NCBI GenBank assembly: GCA_937960645.1 | Contig: CALGPJ010000007.1 | Location: 62,001-126,000, forward strand | DNA: 64,000 nucleotides | Source of the DNA: an uncultured Spirochaetia bacterium | Lineage (GTDB): Bacteria > Spirochaetota > Spirochaetia > JABEVK01 | Direction: 5' to 3' | Part shown: piece after piece, positions 17,279-27,026 of the stretch | How positions within the stretch are numbered: position 1 is the first letter of the stretch | How the letters are laid out: every line of letters starts with the position of its first letter | Notes under the pieces: model-generated | What the model saw: the letters and a program-made list of their open reading frames with translations, nothing else | Told to the model about the DNA's origin: nothing | Databases searched by the model: none | Translations under genes and position numbers: made by a program

Positions 17279-17961
17279 TGTTACGACGGTTTTTGCATGG
17301 TTGGGTTCGGCAACTTGTCTTCCTGCTTCGGTTAGCTGGCCTGGCCATGGTCCTGTTATTTGCGTTGTTCGTTTTATTGACTCTTTATTATAGGGTTTCT
17401 CCCCCCTCGGTGAGCATGCTCATGGTTTACCGGACAGTTTTCAACAGGATCCCGGCAAAGCCGACCATATTCATTCCGCTCGAGTCCATGGGACCCGCAA
17501 CCCGTCGGGCCTTCGTCAAGCTCGAGGATAGAGGTTTTTTTGAACACCGGGGGGTGAGTTTGGGAGCTCTTCGAGATGCGTTCGCGATCAATCAAAAACA
17601 TGGCCGTATCGTTGCCGGGGGAAGCACCATCACGATGCAGCTCGTCAAAAACCTCTTTCTATGGCCGGATCGAACCTGGGTTCGTAAGGCTCTCGAGGTC
17701 GTCCTGGCTTTATTTGTCGAAATGTTCTGGAGCAAGGACAGGATCCTGGAGATCTATCTCAATGTCATCGAGTTTGGTCCCGGGGTCTACGGCCTCGAAG
17801 CGGCCTCCCGTTACCATTACAAGAAAAGCTATCGAGAGTTAACCCTGAATCAGATCTATCGGCTTGCCGCCATCATCACCAATCCCCTCCGCTACGATGT
17901 TCGCACCATGGTCAACAGCCCCTCGCAAATGGCAAGGTTGCGATTTTTAGGCGGAAACTGA
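17278..17961 (+). CDS. mtgA: Monofunctional peptidoglycan glycosyltransferase
   Basis: MtgA is a GT51 enzyme that polymerises lipid II into glycan strands without a transpeptidase domain. The 227-aa product has an N-terminal membrane anchor (about 12-37), the catalytic EDRGFFEHRGV with Glu83, GGSTITMQLVKNLFL (114-128) and KDRILEIYLN. Length is normal for monofunctional enzymes and there is no penicillin-binding domain. Its ATG overlaps the previous stop by one base. A probable terminator follows at once, so this is likely the last gene of the long operon. Confidence 0.93.
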   Translation: MLRRFLHGWVRQLVFLLRLAGLAMVLLFALFVLLTLYYRVSPPSVSMLMVYRTVFNRIPAKPTIFIPLESMGPATRRAFVKLEDRGFFEHRGVSLGALRDAFAINQKHGRIVAGGSTITMQLVKNLFLWPDRTWVRKALEVVLALFVEMFWSKDRILEIYLNVIEFGPGVYGLEAASRYHYKKSYRELTLNQIYRLAAIITNPLRYDVRTMVNSPSQMARLRFLGGN

Positions 17962-17964
17962 GTC

Positions 17965-17989
17965 GAAAACTGGACGTTTTCAATTTTTT
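17965..17989 (+). terminator. Probable intrinsic terminator after mtgA
   Basis: GAAAAC (17965-17970) pairs with GTTTTC (17976-17981) around a five-base loop and is followed by AATTTTTT. The stem is AT-rich and short, so it is moderate evidence, but the position just after the mtgA stop and before a new gene is right. Confidence 0.5.
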
Positions 17990-18008
17990 GATTTAGGATG
18001 AAGTTCAC

Positions 18009-21000
18009 ATGTTGTTCGAAAAAATCTTCGAAAAAGCCAACTCAAATGATCCCATTTTTTTGGATGTCGGGGTAGAAGTCCGCGAGGAACTGCGGGAGAT
18101 AAGTTTGACCATGGCCCGCAGCGGTCATGTTTATTTTTACGATTATAGTCAGGAAGAATCTTTCCCCTATGCCCCCTTTCTTCAGTACGTTCGTCCCCTG
18201 ATTCCCTCCATTCAGGCTTACGCCCCACATCGCATGCTCTGGAAATCTTTTGCCGCCGGGGGGGTGCTCTCCGACACCCAGGAATTTTTACTCGAAGAGG
18301 TCGATTATGAGGTTTTCCGTATCCGTAAGACCTTGATCGAACTCTTTCGCAGCTGGGACAGCAACAATTCCGGTAACTGGATCGTCCTACATGCCCTCCA
18401 TATGGCACCTCCCTCGGTATGGTCGATTTTGCCCGCCATTTTGGAGCTGGGACCCAAGGCCCGCCTCGTTCTGACCTGGGATAGCCGGGCCCTTCTGTCC
18501 CTGGAATACTTCGAGAACGATATCGCTCCTCACTATGAGGACCTCAAAAACCGTGCCTCGGTGTATCAATCCTATTCCGCTTCAATGGATGTTGAAGAGG
18601 TGGTTCCTAAAATCACCAAACAAGGATTTTGGGCAGCGAGGAGTTTCCTGGCCTTTTCGGATGGCAAAATATACGGGGAACAACTCATTGAACAGATCAA
18701 TTTCGACTCTGTCGAAGAGGAGGTTTACTTTCGTCGAGCCTATGCGGATTGTCTTTTGTGTCTGGGGCTCAACGAGGATGCCGTGATGCACTACCAGCTG
18801 ACCCAGAAGATATGCCGGGATGCCAATCTGCAGGAGCTTTTGGTCAGCATCCTCCGACGGCTCTCCGCTCAGGCCATTCAAAAAGGTGACACCATCGAAG
18901 CCGACCGTCAGGCCCAGCAGGCCTACGATATCAGCATGAAAAAACTTTCCGATCGCGATAAGGTTCTGAGTTTGTTTTATGTGCTCTACAGCCGGGACAA
19001 CCTGACGCGGTTCATTCAAAGTGTGAACGACGACTCGGTCGTACAGCTCGAGAACCTGATCAATGGGTTAAGGCAATCCAGTTGGAATGTTCATCTGGCC
19101 GCTCTTTTGACCAACGGCATATTTGCCCTGACATACTACTGGAAGACTGGTCCCGAAAAAGCATTACAGAGGGTGCAGGAGGGAATCGCTCTTGCCCGGG
19201 AAATTGGGAATCAATACCGGCTTGCCATTGGATACCAAACCTTAGGGATACTATATCAGAATCAGGAACATTCCTCCGAGGCCCTCGACGCCTATCAAAC
19301 CAGTCTCAAGTATCGCAAACAGCTCAACATGTCCCTTCCCTATGCTCAGGCGTTGAACGGCCTGGGGTATTTTTACTACAGTTTGGGAGATTATCAATCA
19401 TCTTATAAGGTTTTGAAGGAATCGCTGGACATCCTGCAAAAGACGGACAACTACTCCGAGATTGCAGCCACCCTCTACAACCTGGGGACCCTGTATTTTT
19501 ATGCGCATCATTGGGAAGCGGCTATTTATTTCCTGAATTCGGCCCTGACCATCATGGACAACTTAAAAATCGACAATCTCCCCTACAATCACCGCATCGA
19601 TATTTTGTCGGTGTTGGGCCTGGCCTATCTCAAGAATGGCCAGGACCCCAGGGCCCTGGAAATCGAGTGGCAGGCACGTCGCATCTACCTTCAACTCAAA
19701 ACAGAGTTTCGTTACGAGCATTTCGAGCTTTTGTTGAACATCCGGGAGTCGATCGAAAACCGTAAAGACCAGGCACGACAGCGGTTCGAGATTCAGCTGA
19801 AGGAATTGGACAAAAAAATTGTAAATTTTCGGTACGTCAAGCTGCTCTGTTGCGTCGAAGCCTTCGAGGCTTTGGGCGACCCAGAGTTTTTGCAGGAGGG
19901 TCTTAAAGCGCTCGAAGGCCGCAACGACAACGCCTTTTTTCAGGAGATTTTCACCAGCTTGTTGGCAGGTGAAAAAATCAAACCTTACAATCTCCCGTCT
20001 CCTCCCCGGGTGGATCTCGACAGGATTCTGGAGAGGGGCAGGAAAGACGCTCTCATCGTCCGCCTTCAAAAGAAGCTGGAGGAAGCACACTTCTTCTACA
20101 GCTACTTCGATGGCATCCTGCATGCCAAGTCCCGTGACGATGTCGTCGATGTCGCTTACAAGATTCTTTTTCAAACCTATCCCGCGGATAGTTTGAAGGT
20201 CTGGTTGGCCCAGGACCAGGAGCAGATACCCTCTGCCTGGGACTGTGTATACCGCCCCTGGAACCAGCCTCCGACACCCGAGAACCTGCGCTGGCTTTTC
20301 GAGGGGCCGCCTCCGGGCTGGATTCATGTTTCGACCAAGGAGGACGATATACCCGCCCACGCTCTTTATGGCCCCGTACGCCGATTGGACAAGAACACGG
20401 AGAGGGACCTCAAACTGGCCCTGAATCAACTCATTCTCAGTCTCAAACTCAAACTTGCTTACGAGAAACTGGAAAAGGCGGCCACCCTCGACCCTGTGAC
20501 CGGTCTCTACAACAAGTTCGAGTTGGAGCGCCGCCTCACCTTCGAAGAAAAACGGATCAAGCGGCATTTCGGAAGGCCGGTCAGCCGGCTGTCCATCCTC
20601 AAGGTGGACATCGACCATTTCGGTCCCTTCGTGGATCACTACGGCCATGAGGCAGGGGACCTCATCCTTCGCTGGTTTGCGATGGGCATCAAGGAGGCCA
20701 TTCGAGAATCCGACTTTGCGGGTCGTCTGGACAACGATGAATTCCTCATCATCCTTTCCGAAACCGACGCCCAGAGCGCCCCGATGGTGGCACGGCGGCT
20801 TCTCAAAAAGGTCGAAAACCGGAGCTATGTTTGGGAGGCTCTGCAGGAACTCAAACAGTCCTCGATTAAATTGGAAAAACCTCTGGGTTGCAGCATCGGA
20901 ATCGCTCAATTCAACTACGACAACAACGTCAATCTCAACGAGGCCCTGGAAAAGGCAGACTGGGCACTCAAGATGGCCAAGGAGAAGGGTGGTAATCAAA

Positions 21001-21023
21001 TCGTCATCGCCGACCAGGACTGA
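18009..21023 (+). CDS. Large TPR protein with C-terminal degenerate GGDEF domain
   Basis: This 1004-aa soluble protein has three parts. Residues 1-240 resemble the remnants of a STAND/AAA-type region, but no Walker A loop is visible. Residues about 240-640 contain helical TPR-like repeats (for example ALDAYQTSLKYRKQLN and the pair starting at YAQALNGLGYFYYSLGDYQS). Residues about 835-1000 form a GGDEF domain starting LDPVTGLYNKFELERRL. The signature is DNDEF (908-912) instead of GGDEF, whereas the upstream inhibitory-site RESD (899-902) is kept. It is therefore probably not an active cyclase but could bind c-di-GMP. It starts after the mtgA terminator and runs into mtaB. Confidence 0.8.
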   Translation: MLFEKIFEKANSNDPIFLDVGVEVREELREISLTMARSGHVYFYDYSQEESFPYAPFLQYVRPLIPSIQAYAPHRMLWKSFAAGGVLSDTQEFLLEEVDYEVFRIRKTLIELFRSWDSNNSGNWIVLHALHMAPPSVWSILPAILELGPKARLVLTWDSRALLSLEYFENDIAPHYEDLKNRASVYQSYSASMDVEEVVPKITKQGFWAARSFLAFSDGKIYGEQLIEQINFDSVEEEVYFRRAYADCLLCLGLNEDAVMHYQLTQKICRDANLQELLVSILRRLSAQAIQKGDTIEADRQAQQAYDISMKKLSDRDKVLSLFYVLYSRDNLTRFIQSVNDDSVVQLENLINGLRQSSWNVHLAALLTNGIFALTYYWKTGPEKALQRVQEGIALAREIGNQYRLAIGYQTLGILYQNQEHSSEALDAYQTSLKYRKQLNMSLPYAQALNGLGYFYYSLGDYQSSYKVLKESLDILQKTDNYSEIAATLYNLGTLYFYAHHWEAAIYFLNSALTIMDNLKIDNLPYNHRIDILSVLGLAYLKNGQDPRALEIEWQARRIYLQLKTEFRYEHFELLLNIRESIENRKDQARQRFEIQLKELDKKIVNFRYVKLLCCVEAFEALGDPEFLQEGLKALEGRNDNAFFQEIFTSLLAGEKIKPYNLPSPPRVDLDRILERGRKDALIVRLQKKLEEAHFFYSYFDGILHAKSRDDVVDVAYKILFQTYPADSLKVWLAQDQEQIPSAWDCVYRPWNQPPTPENLRWLFEGPPPGWIHVSTKEDDIPAHALYGPVRRLDKNTERDLKLALNQLILSLKLKLAYEKLEKAATLDPVTGLYNKFELERRLTFEEKRIKRHFGRPVSRLSILKVDIDHFGPFVDHYGHEAGDLILRWFAMGIKEAIRESDFAGRLDNDEFLIILSETDAQSAPMVARRLLKKVENRSYVWEALQELKQSSIKLEKPLGCSIGIAQFNYDNNVNLNEALEKADWALKMAKEKGGNQIVIADQD

Positions 21024-21025
21024 TT

Positions 21026-22294
21026 TTGAAAGCGACCTTTTTTATTCAAACTCTCGGTTGTAAACTCAATCAATTCGAAAGTGACGGTATAGCTGCCAGG
21101 CTACTGGATCAGGGGATGATAGCCGCCCAAGATCCCAAAAATGCCGAGGTACTACTGATCAACACCTGCACGGTCACCGAAAAAGCCGAGCTCAAAAGCC
21201 TGAAACTAAGCAAACAGTACGTTGCGCATAGAGCGAGATTCGTTTTTTTGCTGGGTTGTGCGGTGGATCGCCTGCGCCCGTCGCCATGGAATCATAAAGT
21301 TGTCCTGGTCCCAAACAATTTAAAAAGTAAGGTTCCCGATTTGGTTATCCAATACCTCGAAGGTAGAACACCCGACGTCAAGGAAGCGGATCCCTTCGAT
21401 TACCGAACTCGCATACTTGCCGAGCGGACACGTGGCTTTCTCAAAATTCAGGATGGCTGCGACGTCGGGTGCGCTTATTGCATTGTTCCACTCGCGAGGG
21501 GCAGGGCAGTTTCACGTCCCGTGGACGATGTGGTGACATCCTTTCAACAATTGCTCGATCAGGGAGCTGGAGAAATCGTGCTCACGGGGATCAACATCGC
21601 GCACTATAGGAGCGGCGGTGTGGATTTTTGTGGTTTGCTACAACGACTCTTGGGGATCCCGGGTGATTACCGCCTTCGCCTTAGTTCGCTGGAACCCGGT
21701 ATTTTTCCTATCCAGTTTTACGAGCTGATGCGCGATCCCAGGATGGCCCGGCATCTTCATTTAAGCCTGCAGTCGGGAAGCGATAGTGTTCTCGAAAGGA
21801 TGGGGCGTCCCTATTCCGTTGCGGATTGGCTGAGAATGGTTTGGCAATTGAGGACGATAGACCCGTCATTTCACATTTCCACCGATATCATCGTAGGATT
21901 TCCCGGTGAATCGAATGAGGATTTTGAATCGAGCCTCAGTGTGTTGAAAGAAGCCGGAGCTGGCCGGATTCATATTTTCCCTTTTAGTCCTAGACGGGGG
22001 ACCGTAGCCTACAATCTCAAAGAAAGATTGCCCAGTCTGCTCATGAATGAGCGTCTGGCTCGGCTGCGTTCCGTCTCGTCGGAACTCTACCGAAGTTACC
22101 AGCAAGGTCTCGTGGGAGGGGTCGATCGCGTCCTGGTTGAAAAATCGGACGCCAACTCGGCATCCGGGTGGATTTCACGTTATGTCTACGTCAGCGTTCC
22201 CACGAGCGTCAAACGCGAACGCAACACCTGGATCGAGGTACGTATCCACGGCTTTGAGATAAACTCCGGCAGGCTCGAGGCTAGAGCCGTCTAG
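21026..22294 (+). CDS. mtaB: tRNA t6A37 methylthiotransferase
   Basis: MtaB is a radical-SAM enzyme that converts t6A37 to ms2t6A in tRNAs reading ANN codons. The 422-aa product has the N-terminal methylthiotransferase domain with QTLGCKLNQFESD, NTCTVTEKAE and a third Cys in LLGCAVD. The radical-SAM motif C-x3-C-x2-C follows in DGCDVGCAYCIVP, and a short C-terminal TRAM-like region closes it. The opening TLGCKLNQ is typical of MtaB rather than MiaB or RimO. The start is taken as TTG at 21026, two bases after the previous stop; no ATG fits. It overlaps the convergent hydrolase gene by four bases. Confidence 0.88.
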   Translation: MKATFFIQTLGCKLNQFESDGIAARLLDQGMIAAQDPKNAEVLLINTCTVTEKAELKSLKLSKQYVAHRARFVFLLGCAVDRLRPSPWNHKVVLVPNNLKSKVPDLVIQYLEGRTPDVKEADPFDYRTRILAERTRGFLKIQDGCDVGCAYCIVPLARGRAVSRPVDDVVTSFQQLLDQGAGEIVLTGINIAHYRSGGVDFCGLLQRLLGIPGDYRLRLSSLEPGIFPIQFYELMRDPRMARHLHLSLQSGSDSVLERMGRPYSVADWLRMVWQLRTIDPSFHISTDIIVGFPGESNEDFESSLSVLKEAGAGRIHIFPFSPRRGTVAYNLKERLPSLLMNERLARLRSVSSELYRSYQQGLVGGVDRVLVEKSDANSASGWISRYVYVSVPTSVKRERNTWIEVRIHGFEINSGRLEARAV

Positions 22295-23163
22295 GCTCGG
22301 CGCAAAGGAAGCTGCGGACCAAAAATATAGGTCTGGGCGTAGTCCATTCGGCAATACTGAACCTGCCCCTTGGTGTTTTCCCAAAGGCTTTTCCGAAATA
22401 TATGTGGTGGTTGAATGTTGTGGGGCATCATATCGAAATGGTCCGGAACCGCGGTGGTCGGCTTGATTTTTGCGGCAAGTTCGGCGGCCTCCCAATGGCT
22501 CAGGTTGTGGTAGCCGCCGTTGATACAGACGCACATCACGTCGGGCTTGCCGGTCAGGCCGGCACCGACTTTTTCGCTGGGTGCGGTGTCTCCGGTAAAA
22601 TAAACACTCGGCCCATCCTCGGCTCGCACCCAATAGCCCACCTGGTTCAGCTCCTGCTCGTCGGTGGGCTCGGCAAAGGTGGCGGTGAGGGTCAAATCGT
22701 GGTAGGTCAGGGTTTGCCCTGGATGGATGAGCTGAATGGCGTAATCCGGGATACCCGCACCGCGCAGGATGGGCACCGCTTGAAAGGGCGCCACGAAAAG
22801 TCGTTCGCCGGGTTGGGTGAGCCGCTCGAGGGTCAGGGGGTCGGTGTGGTCACAGTGACTGTGGGTAAAAAGTAAAAGCGTGGCGTCCAGGTCTTCCGGT
22901 TCCAAAAATATCGGGAGCAGACGGCTCTTGGGTGTGCGCTCCCCCGTGCGTTTGGAGGCACAAAAGTCGCTGAGATAGGGATCCAAACACAGCAGGGTAC
23001 CCCGGGAAGTTTTGAGAATGAAGGTGGTGTTTCCCAAATACCAAAGTGCGGCAGTTCCCGGCTGAGGGGTGTAGCCGGCGATTTCGGTTTTGAATTCCTG
23101 CGAAGTCTTGGATGGGTGGACGGGTTGAGGGAAGACATAGCCCTCCTCGGGATCGAAATCCAT
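22291..23163 (-). CDS. MBL-fold metal-dependent hydrolase (UlaG-like)
   Basis: The 290-aa product has the metallo-beta-lactamase motif HSHCDHTDP, a preceding LWYLGNTTFILKT and LLCLDPYLSD, and later GDTAPSEK and a C-terminal DHFDMMPHN. This arrangement resembles UlaG/RomA-type lactonases, so a lactonase or other zinc/manganese hydrolase is likely; the substrate is unknown. The start is ATG at 23163 with GAGG five bases upstream; a GTG two codons earlier is possible. It lies 49 bases downstream of the secreted VWA gene on the same strand. Confidence 0.75.
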   Translation of the reverse strand: MDFDPEEGYVFPQPVHPSKTSQEFKTEIAGYTPQPGTAALWYLGNTTFILKTSRGTLLCLDPYLSDFCASKRTGERTPKSRLLPIFLEPEDLDATLLLFTHSHCDHTDPLTLERLTQPGERLFVAPFQAVPILRGAGIPDYAIQLIHPGQTLTYHDLTLTATFAEPTDEQELNQVGYWVRAEDGPSVYFTGDTAPSEKVGAGLTGKPDVMCVCINGGYHNLSHWEAAELAAKIKPTTAVPDHFDMMPHNIQPPHIFRKSLWENTKGQVQYCRMDYAQTYIFGPQLPLRRA

Positions 23164-23212
23164 GATCACCTCGAAGATTTTTCTTCAATATACTATGAAA
23201 GAGTTCCGCCGT

Positions 23213-24355
23213 CTAACGTGCCGGCAGCATGATGGCGTGGATGTCCAGGGACTTTTCCTGGGCAAGTTTTTGAACCATCTCCCGGGTGATGCGCCCCCGA
23301 GGAATCTCGTGGGCGGGGGCATCGCCAATGAGAATGATTAGCCGATCTGCCGCCTGGTAATCGTAGTTATTGGCCGAGACATACAAACCCTCGACCACGG
23401 CTTCGGGAATATCGCCCCCTCCGCTGACGGTGATTGCTCGAAGGTCTCGGGCAAAGCTGTCCCAGTCGTTACGGAAGGGGTAGACCCGCGTCAGAAATTC
23501 CTCCATGTAGTCGCGATAGAGTACCAGGCCTATCCGAAATTTCGTAAACCGTTCCAATTCGGTTCGAATGGAGGGAATCAGCCGTTCCCGAAGAAACTGG
23601 ATGTGGGGGCGCATGCTGCCGGTGGCGTCAATGGTCACCACGAGGTCGATGTCCGGTCCCCTGTAGCGCCTGAGGATGTCCAGAATATTATCGATGAGGG
23701 GTTGGCCACCCTGAGTGGCTCGGACGTTGGGGGATAGGGACTCGAAAGAGTTTCGAAGTTTGGGATGGTAGCCCGCTCCATCTGGAGTAGGTGCGGGCTG
23801 CTGTTGGGGAGGGGGGCTGTACTGTGCCTGGTGCATGGCCTTGATCTCGAAGGGATTGTCCTTCCAGGGGCCTGTGTAGTCGGCGTAGGGTTTGGAAAAG
23901 GTCCGAATGCTGAACCAGTAAGGAGGTCGTCCCTCCTGGATTAACTCGCGCAGGTTGTGCCGACCATAGCGAGCGGAGGGGTTGTCAGGCCAGCCGTACT
24001 GGATTTCCGGGGGCATCAGGATGACGAAACCGGGACCGTTGAAGCGTTCTACGAACTCGGGAGTGGAATCGATCAGTGATAAATGTCCCTCTGGCAGGAA
24101 TTGGTTGTTGAGCAGGCGGCGCTCGGGACCGTTGACGTCATTGGGTTCCACCGCGCGAAGGGCATAGGTAGCCACGCTGTTGTCGGGAAGCTCCATGCTT
24201 TCCGTCAGGAGTACCGAGGAAATGCCGGGTTTCTGGCGAATGAACAAAAACAACCCCTGCTCTCTGGCCTCGAGAAATACATCGTCCGGACCCAGCTCCA
24301 GACCATGGACCAGGTTGAGGGTAACCAAGAGCAACAGCGGAAGAAACCGCTTCAT
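23213..24355 (-). CDS. Secreted von Willebrand factor A domain protein
   Basis: The 380-aa product begins with a signal peptide (MKRFLPLLLLVTLNLVHG). It has an N-terminal region of about 170 residues without recognisable motifs, a Pro/Gln-rich linker (181-192), and a VWA domain from about 236 to the end. The metal-ion-dependent adhesion site is DATGS at 243-247, followed by a Gly-rich GGGDIPEA loop that completes the metal site. Such domains mediate protein contacts outside the cytoplasm. No membrane anchor or lipobox is seen, so it is probably periplasmic. The MBL-fold gene follows. Confidence 0.75.
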   Translation of the reverse strand: MKRFLPLLLLVTLNLVHGLELGPDDVFLEAREQGLFLFIRQKPGISSVLLTESMELPDNSVATYALRAVEPNDVNGPERRLLNNQFLPEGHLSLIDSTPEFVERFNGPGFVILMPPEIQYGWPDNPSARYGRHNLRELIQEGRPPYWFSIRTFSKPYADYTGPWKDNPFEIKAMHQAQYSPPPQQQPAPTPDGAGYHPKLRNSFESLSPNVRATQGGQPLIDNILDILRRYRGPDIDLVVTIDATGSMRPHIQFLRERLIPSIRTELERFTKFRIGLVLYRDYMEEFLTRVYPFRNDWDSFARDLRAITVSGGGDIPEAVVEGLYVSANNYDYQAADRLIILIGDAPAHEIPRGRITREMVQKLAQEKSLDIHAIMLPAR

Positions 24356-24411
24356 AATGATATTTTCGGAGAGTTTTCAGGAAAGATGATCCAGGAACAC
24401 GAGCCTCCCCC

Positions 24412-24470
24412 TGTCATTCCGAAAGCAACGAAGGTCCTCCATGTCATTCCGAAAGAAGTGAGGAATCTTT
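24412..24470. repeat. Two tandem copies of a dispersed TGTCATTCCGAAAG-type repeat
   Basis: The 14-mer TGTCATTCCGAAAG occurs at 24412-24425 and again at 24442-24455, exactly 30 bases apart. The following bases (AACGAAGGTCCT and AAGTGAGGAATCT) are related. The second unit matches the GTCATTCCGAA...GTGAGGAATCT elements that recur in intergenic regions of many unrelated bacteria. The rest of the 198-base gap (24356-24553) shows nothing else clear. Confidence 0.6.
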
Positions 24471-24553
24471 CACCCAACCGTAGCAAGGAATCCCAGCAAA
24501 ACGATGCGCGGCGTCTCGACTAAAAATCCGATTTGTAGTAAATCTCATTTCGT

Positions 24554-26410
24554 ATGGATTTTCAGGCAATCGTTATTGGCGCTGGACATGCCGGCATCGA
24601 GGCTGGCTTGGTCCTTTCCCGGCTGGGCTTTTCGACACTGCTGGTGACTCAGAATCTCGATACCATTGGGCGGATGAGCTGCAATCCCGCCGTGGGAGGG
24701 CTCGCCAAAGGGAACATGGTTCGGGAGATCGATGCTCTCGGCGGAGAGATGGGAAAGCTTATCGACGCAACCATGATCCAATTTCGCATTTTGAATCGAA
24801 GTCGCGGGCCGGCGGTCCAGGCCCCCCGGGCCCAGGCCGACAAAAAAGCCTACGAGATTCGCGCCAAGCAAACCCTGGAGAATCAAAAAAACCTCACCCT
24901 TTTCATGGATACGGTGACCGAGCTCCTTCTCAACACGCGTGCGGATCGGGTTCTTGGGGTTCGAACTCAACGGGGTAAGGAATTTCGGGCCGAAGTCGTC
25001 GTACTGACCACGGGCACCTTCCTGGCGGGGAAACTTTTTATCGGAGAAACAGTCGTCGAGGGTGGACGTCTGGCGGAGCCAAGCGCCTGGGGCCTGGACC
25101 GGCAGCTCAGAGAACTGGGATTCAAGGTGGGCCGAATGAAGACCGGTACCCCGGCCCGCGTCCATCGAGACTCCCTCGATTTTAGCAAAATGGAAGAACA
25201 GTTCGGTGATGAGGACATCATCCCGTTCAGCTTTTCCGGGGCAACGCTCAACAAGGACAGGCTGAGCTGCTACATCACCTGGACCAATGCGGCGACCCAC
25301 CAGGTCCTCTTAAATAACATGCACCGCTCGCCGCTGTATTCGGGAAAAATCGTGGGTCTCGGCCCCCGTTACTGTCCCAGCATCGAAGACAAGGTCAAGA
25401 AATTTGCCGACAAGGAACGCCACCAGGTTTTTGTGGAACCGGAGGGAGCGGGCACCAAGGAAATGTACCTCAACGGTATCAGCACGAGCATGCCCGAGGA
25501 CGTACAGGAAGCGATGATCCATACCATCCCCGGGTTAGAGAAGGCCGTCATCATGCGCCCGGGTTATGCAGTCGAGTACGACTACCTCGATCCCACCCAG
25601 CTTTATCCCTCTTTGGAAACCAAACGCATCCAAAACCTGTTTACTGCCGGACAAACCAATGGAACCAGCGGATATGAGGAAGCTGCCGGCCAGGGCTTGA
25701 TTGCCGGGATCAACGCTGCCAGGAAACTCCAGAACCTGCCTGCCTTTGTGTTATCCCGAAGCGAGGCTTACATCGGGGTCCTCATCGATGACCTCGTAAC
25801 CCTGGGAACCGAAGAGCCCTACCGAATGTTCACCAGCCGTGCCGAACATCGACTCAACTTGAGGCACGACAATTGCGACCTTCGCCTGTACAAAAAGGGC
25901 CGCGAAATTGGGCTGCATTCCGATGAGGTATGGGAACGCTTTCTTGAAAAAACACGACGCATGGACGAAGTGCAACATTTACTGGCGACGCGGCGGTTGA
26001 AAGCGGAGGAGGTGCAGTTTCATCCAACCCTTTCTCGGCATGCTGGCAGGCGTTTGATCGAGGCCCTCCGTGATCCCGAAATATCGATGGGGGATCTCGT
26101 TTTTGTCGAGAACGAGCTGGAAAAGACGCCCAGCGAATGGCTGCGCCAGATCGAGCTCGATGTCAAATACGAAGGCTACATCGATAAGCAGGAAAGGAAT
26201 GTCGAAAAGTTCAGGCGCCTCGAAAACCTGGGCATACCCTTAGACTTCGATTATCGCGGACTGGCCGGCCTGAGTCGGGAAGCAGTCGAGAAACTCGAGA
26301 AAATTCGACCTCTCTCGGTGGGACAGGCATCCAGAATCAGCGGACTGCGATCCAGCGATCTGGCCCTGTTGTTGACCGCTGTGGCAAGAAGATCCAACCA
26401 AAGTGCCTGA
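24554..26410 (+). CDS. mnmG: tRNA uridine-5-carboxymethylaminomethyl modification enzyme MnmG
   Basis: MnmG, with MnmE, makes the cmnm5 modification of wobble U34 in tRNAs, using FAD, NADH and methylene-THF. The 618-aa protein has the N-terminal FAD loop [12 protein letters not shown], the family block [26 protein letters not shown], and [13 protein letters not shown]. The C-terminal region has [20 protein letters not shown] and YEGYIDKQ. Length is standard. No good Shine-Dalgarno precedes the ATG at 24554. It overlaps rsmG by eight bases, the classical gidAB pairing. Confidence 0.96.
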   Translation: MDFQAIVIGAGHAGIEAGLVLSRLGFSTLLVTQNLDTIGRMSCNPAVGGLAKGNMVREIDALGGEMGKLIDATMIQFRILNRSRGPAVQAPRAQADKKAYEIRAKQTLENQKNLTLFMDTVTELLLNTRADRVLGVRTQRGKEFRAEVVVLTTGTFLAGKLFIGETVVEGGRLAEPSAWGLDRQLRELGFKVGRMKTGTPARVHRDSLDFSKMEEQFGDEDIIPFSFSGATLNKDRLSCYITWTNAATHQVLLNNMHRSPLYSGKIVGLGPRYCPSIEDKVKKFADKERHQVFVEPEGAGTKEMYLNGISTSMPEDVQEAMIHTIPGLEKAVIMRPGYAVEYDYLDPTQLYPSLETKRIQNLFTAGQTNGTSGYEEAAGQGLIAGINAARKLQNLPAFVLSRSEAYIGVLIDDLVTLGTEEPYRMFTSRAEHRLNLRHDNCDLRLYKKGREIGLHSDEVWERFLEKTRRMDEVQHLLATRRLKAEEVQFHPTLSRHAGRRLIEALRDPEISMGDLVFVENELEKTPSEWLRQIELDVKYEGYIDKQERNVEKFRRLENLGIPLDFDYRGLAGLSREAVEKLEKIRPLSVGQASRISGLRSSDLALLLTAVARRSNQSA

Positions 26411-27026
26411 CCCGTTGGAAAGCAGGGTACTGGCCGCGGGGTTGCCAGGGGACGCTGCCAATCTCCTGGAGACCTACCTGGACGAAATCTTCAAGCACCA
26501 GGAACGGTATGGTCTCATCAAGGGCACGCATGCGGAACTCATCGCACACCTGGAAGAAAGTCTGAAGGCCGTGGACACCCTTCCCCTCGATGGTGTCGAG
26601 GAATTGTTGGACTTAGGAAGCGGTGTGGGGATTCCGGGTATCGTGCTGGGAATCGTTGCCAAATACCGTTTTCCGAATCTGCGATTGACTTTGGTGGAGC
26701 GAAGAACAAAGCGTTCGCTTTTCCTGGAGGGGGTTGTAGCACGGCTAGCGTTAAACAACATCCGGATTTTTGCTGACGATGTGAAACGTCTGGCCTTTTT
26801 GGCCGATGCTGCCGTTTGTCGCGCCTTCATGCCTCTGGGCGGGCAATTAATTGAACTGGCTAGATCCATCTTGAAGCCCAAGGGGTGGTTGGCCTACTTC
26901 GCCGGCAAGAGGAACCTCATCGATGAAAAGGATCTTGAAGGGCTGAAGACTGACTGGTACCGATTAGACACTCCCGAGAAGGAGCGGTGGGTCTGCGTCC
27001 TAAAGTTTTGCGAGCCACTTCAATAA
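26403..27026 (+). CDS. rsmG: 16S rRNA (guanine527-N7)-methyltransferase
   Basis: RsmG methylates G527 of 16S rRNA using SAM. The 207-aa product has the SAM-binding motif [15 protein letters not shown] near residues 68-82, [11 protein letters not shown] after it, and a C-terminal [10 protein letters not shown] strand. It starts with GTG at 26403 inside the mnmG stop region. Its 3' end overlaps the convergent TPR gene by 27 bases, leaving no room for a terminator between them. Confidence 0.9.
   Translation: MPDPLESRVLAAGLPGDAANLLETYLDEIFKHQERYGLIKGTHAELIAHLEESLKAVDTLPLDGVEELLDLGSGVGIPGIVLGIVAKYRFPNLRLTLVERRTKRSLFLEGVVARLALNNIRIFADDVKRLAFLADAAVCRAFMPLGGQLIELARSILKPKGWLAYFAGKRNLIDEKDLEGLKTDWYRLDTPEKERWVCVLKFCEPLQ

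Noticed and set aside
19563-20999. 478-codon minus-strand frame inside the TPR-GGDEF gene
   Set aside because: The plus-strand product has continuous TPR and GGDEF sequence; the antisense product shows no domain or start signals.
24554-27026. Replication origin region suggested by mnmG-rsmG
   Set aside because: No dnaA, dnaN, parAB or rnpA genes and no DnaA-box cluster were seen nearby.
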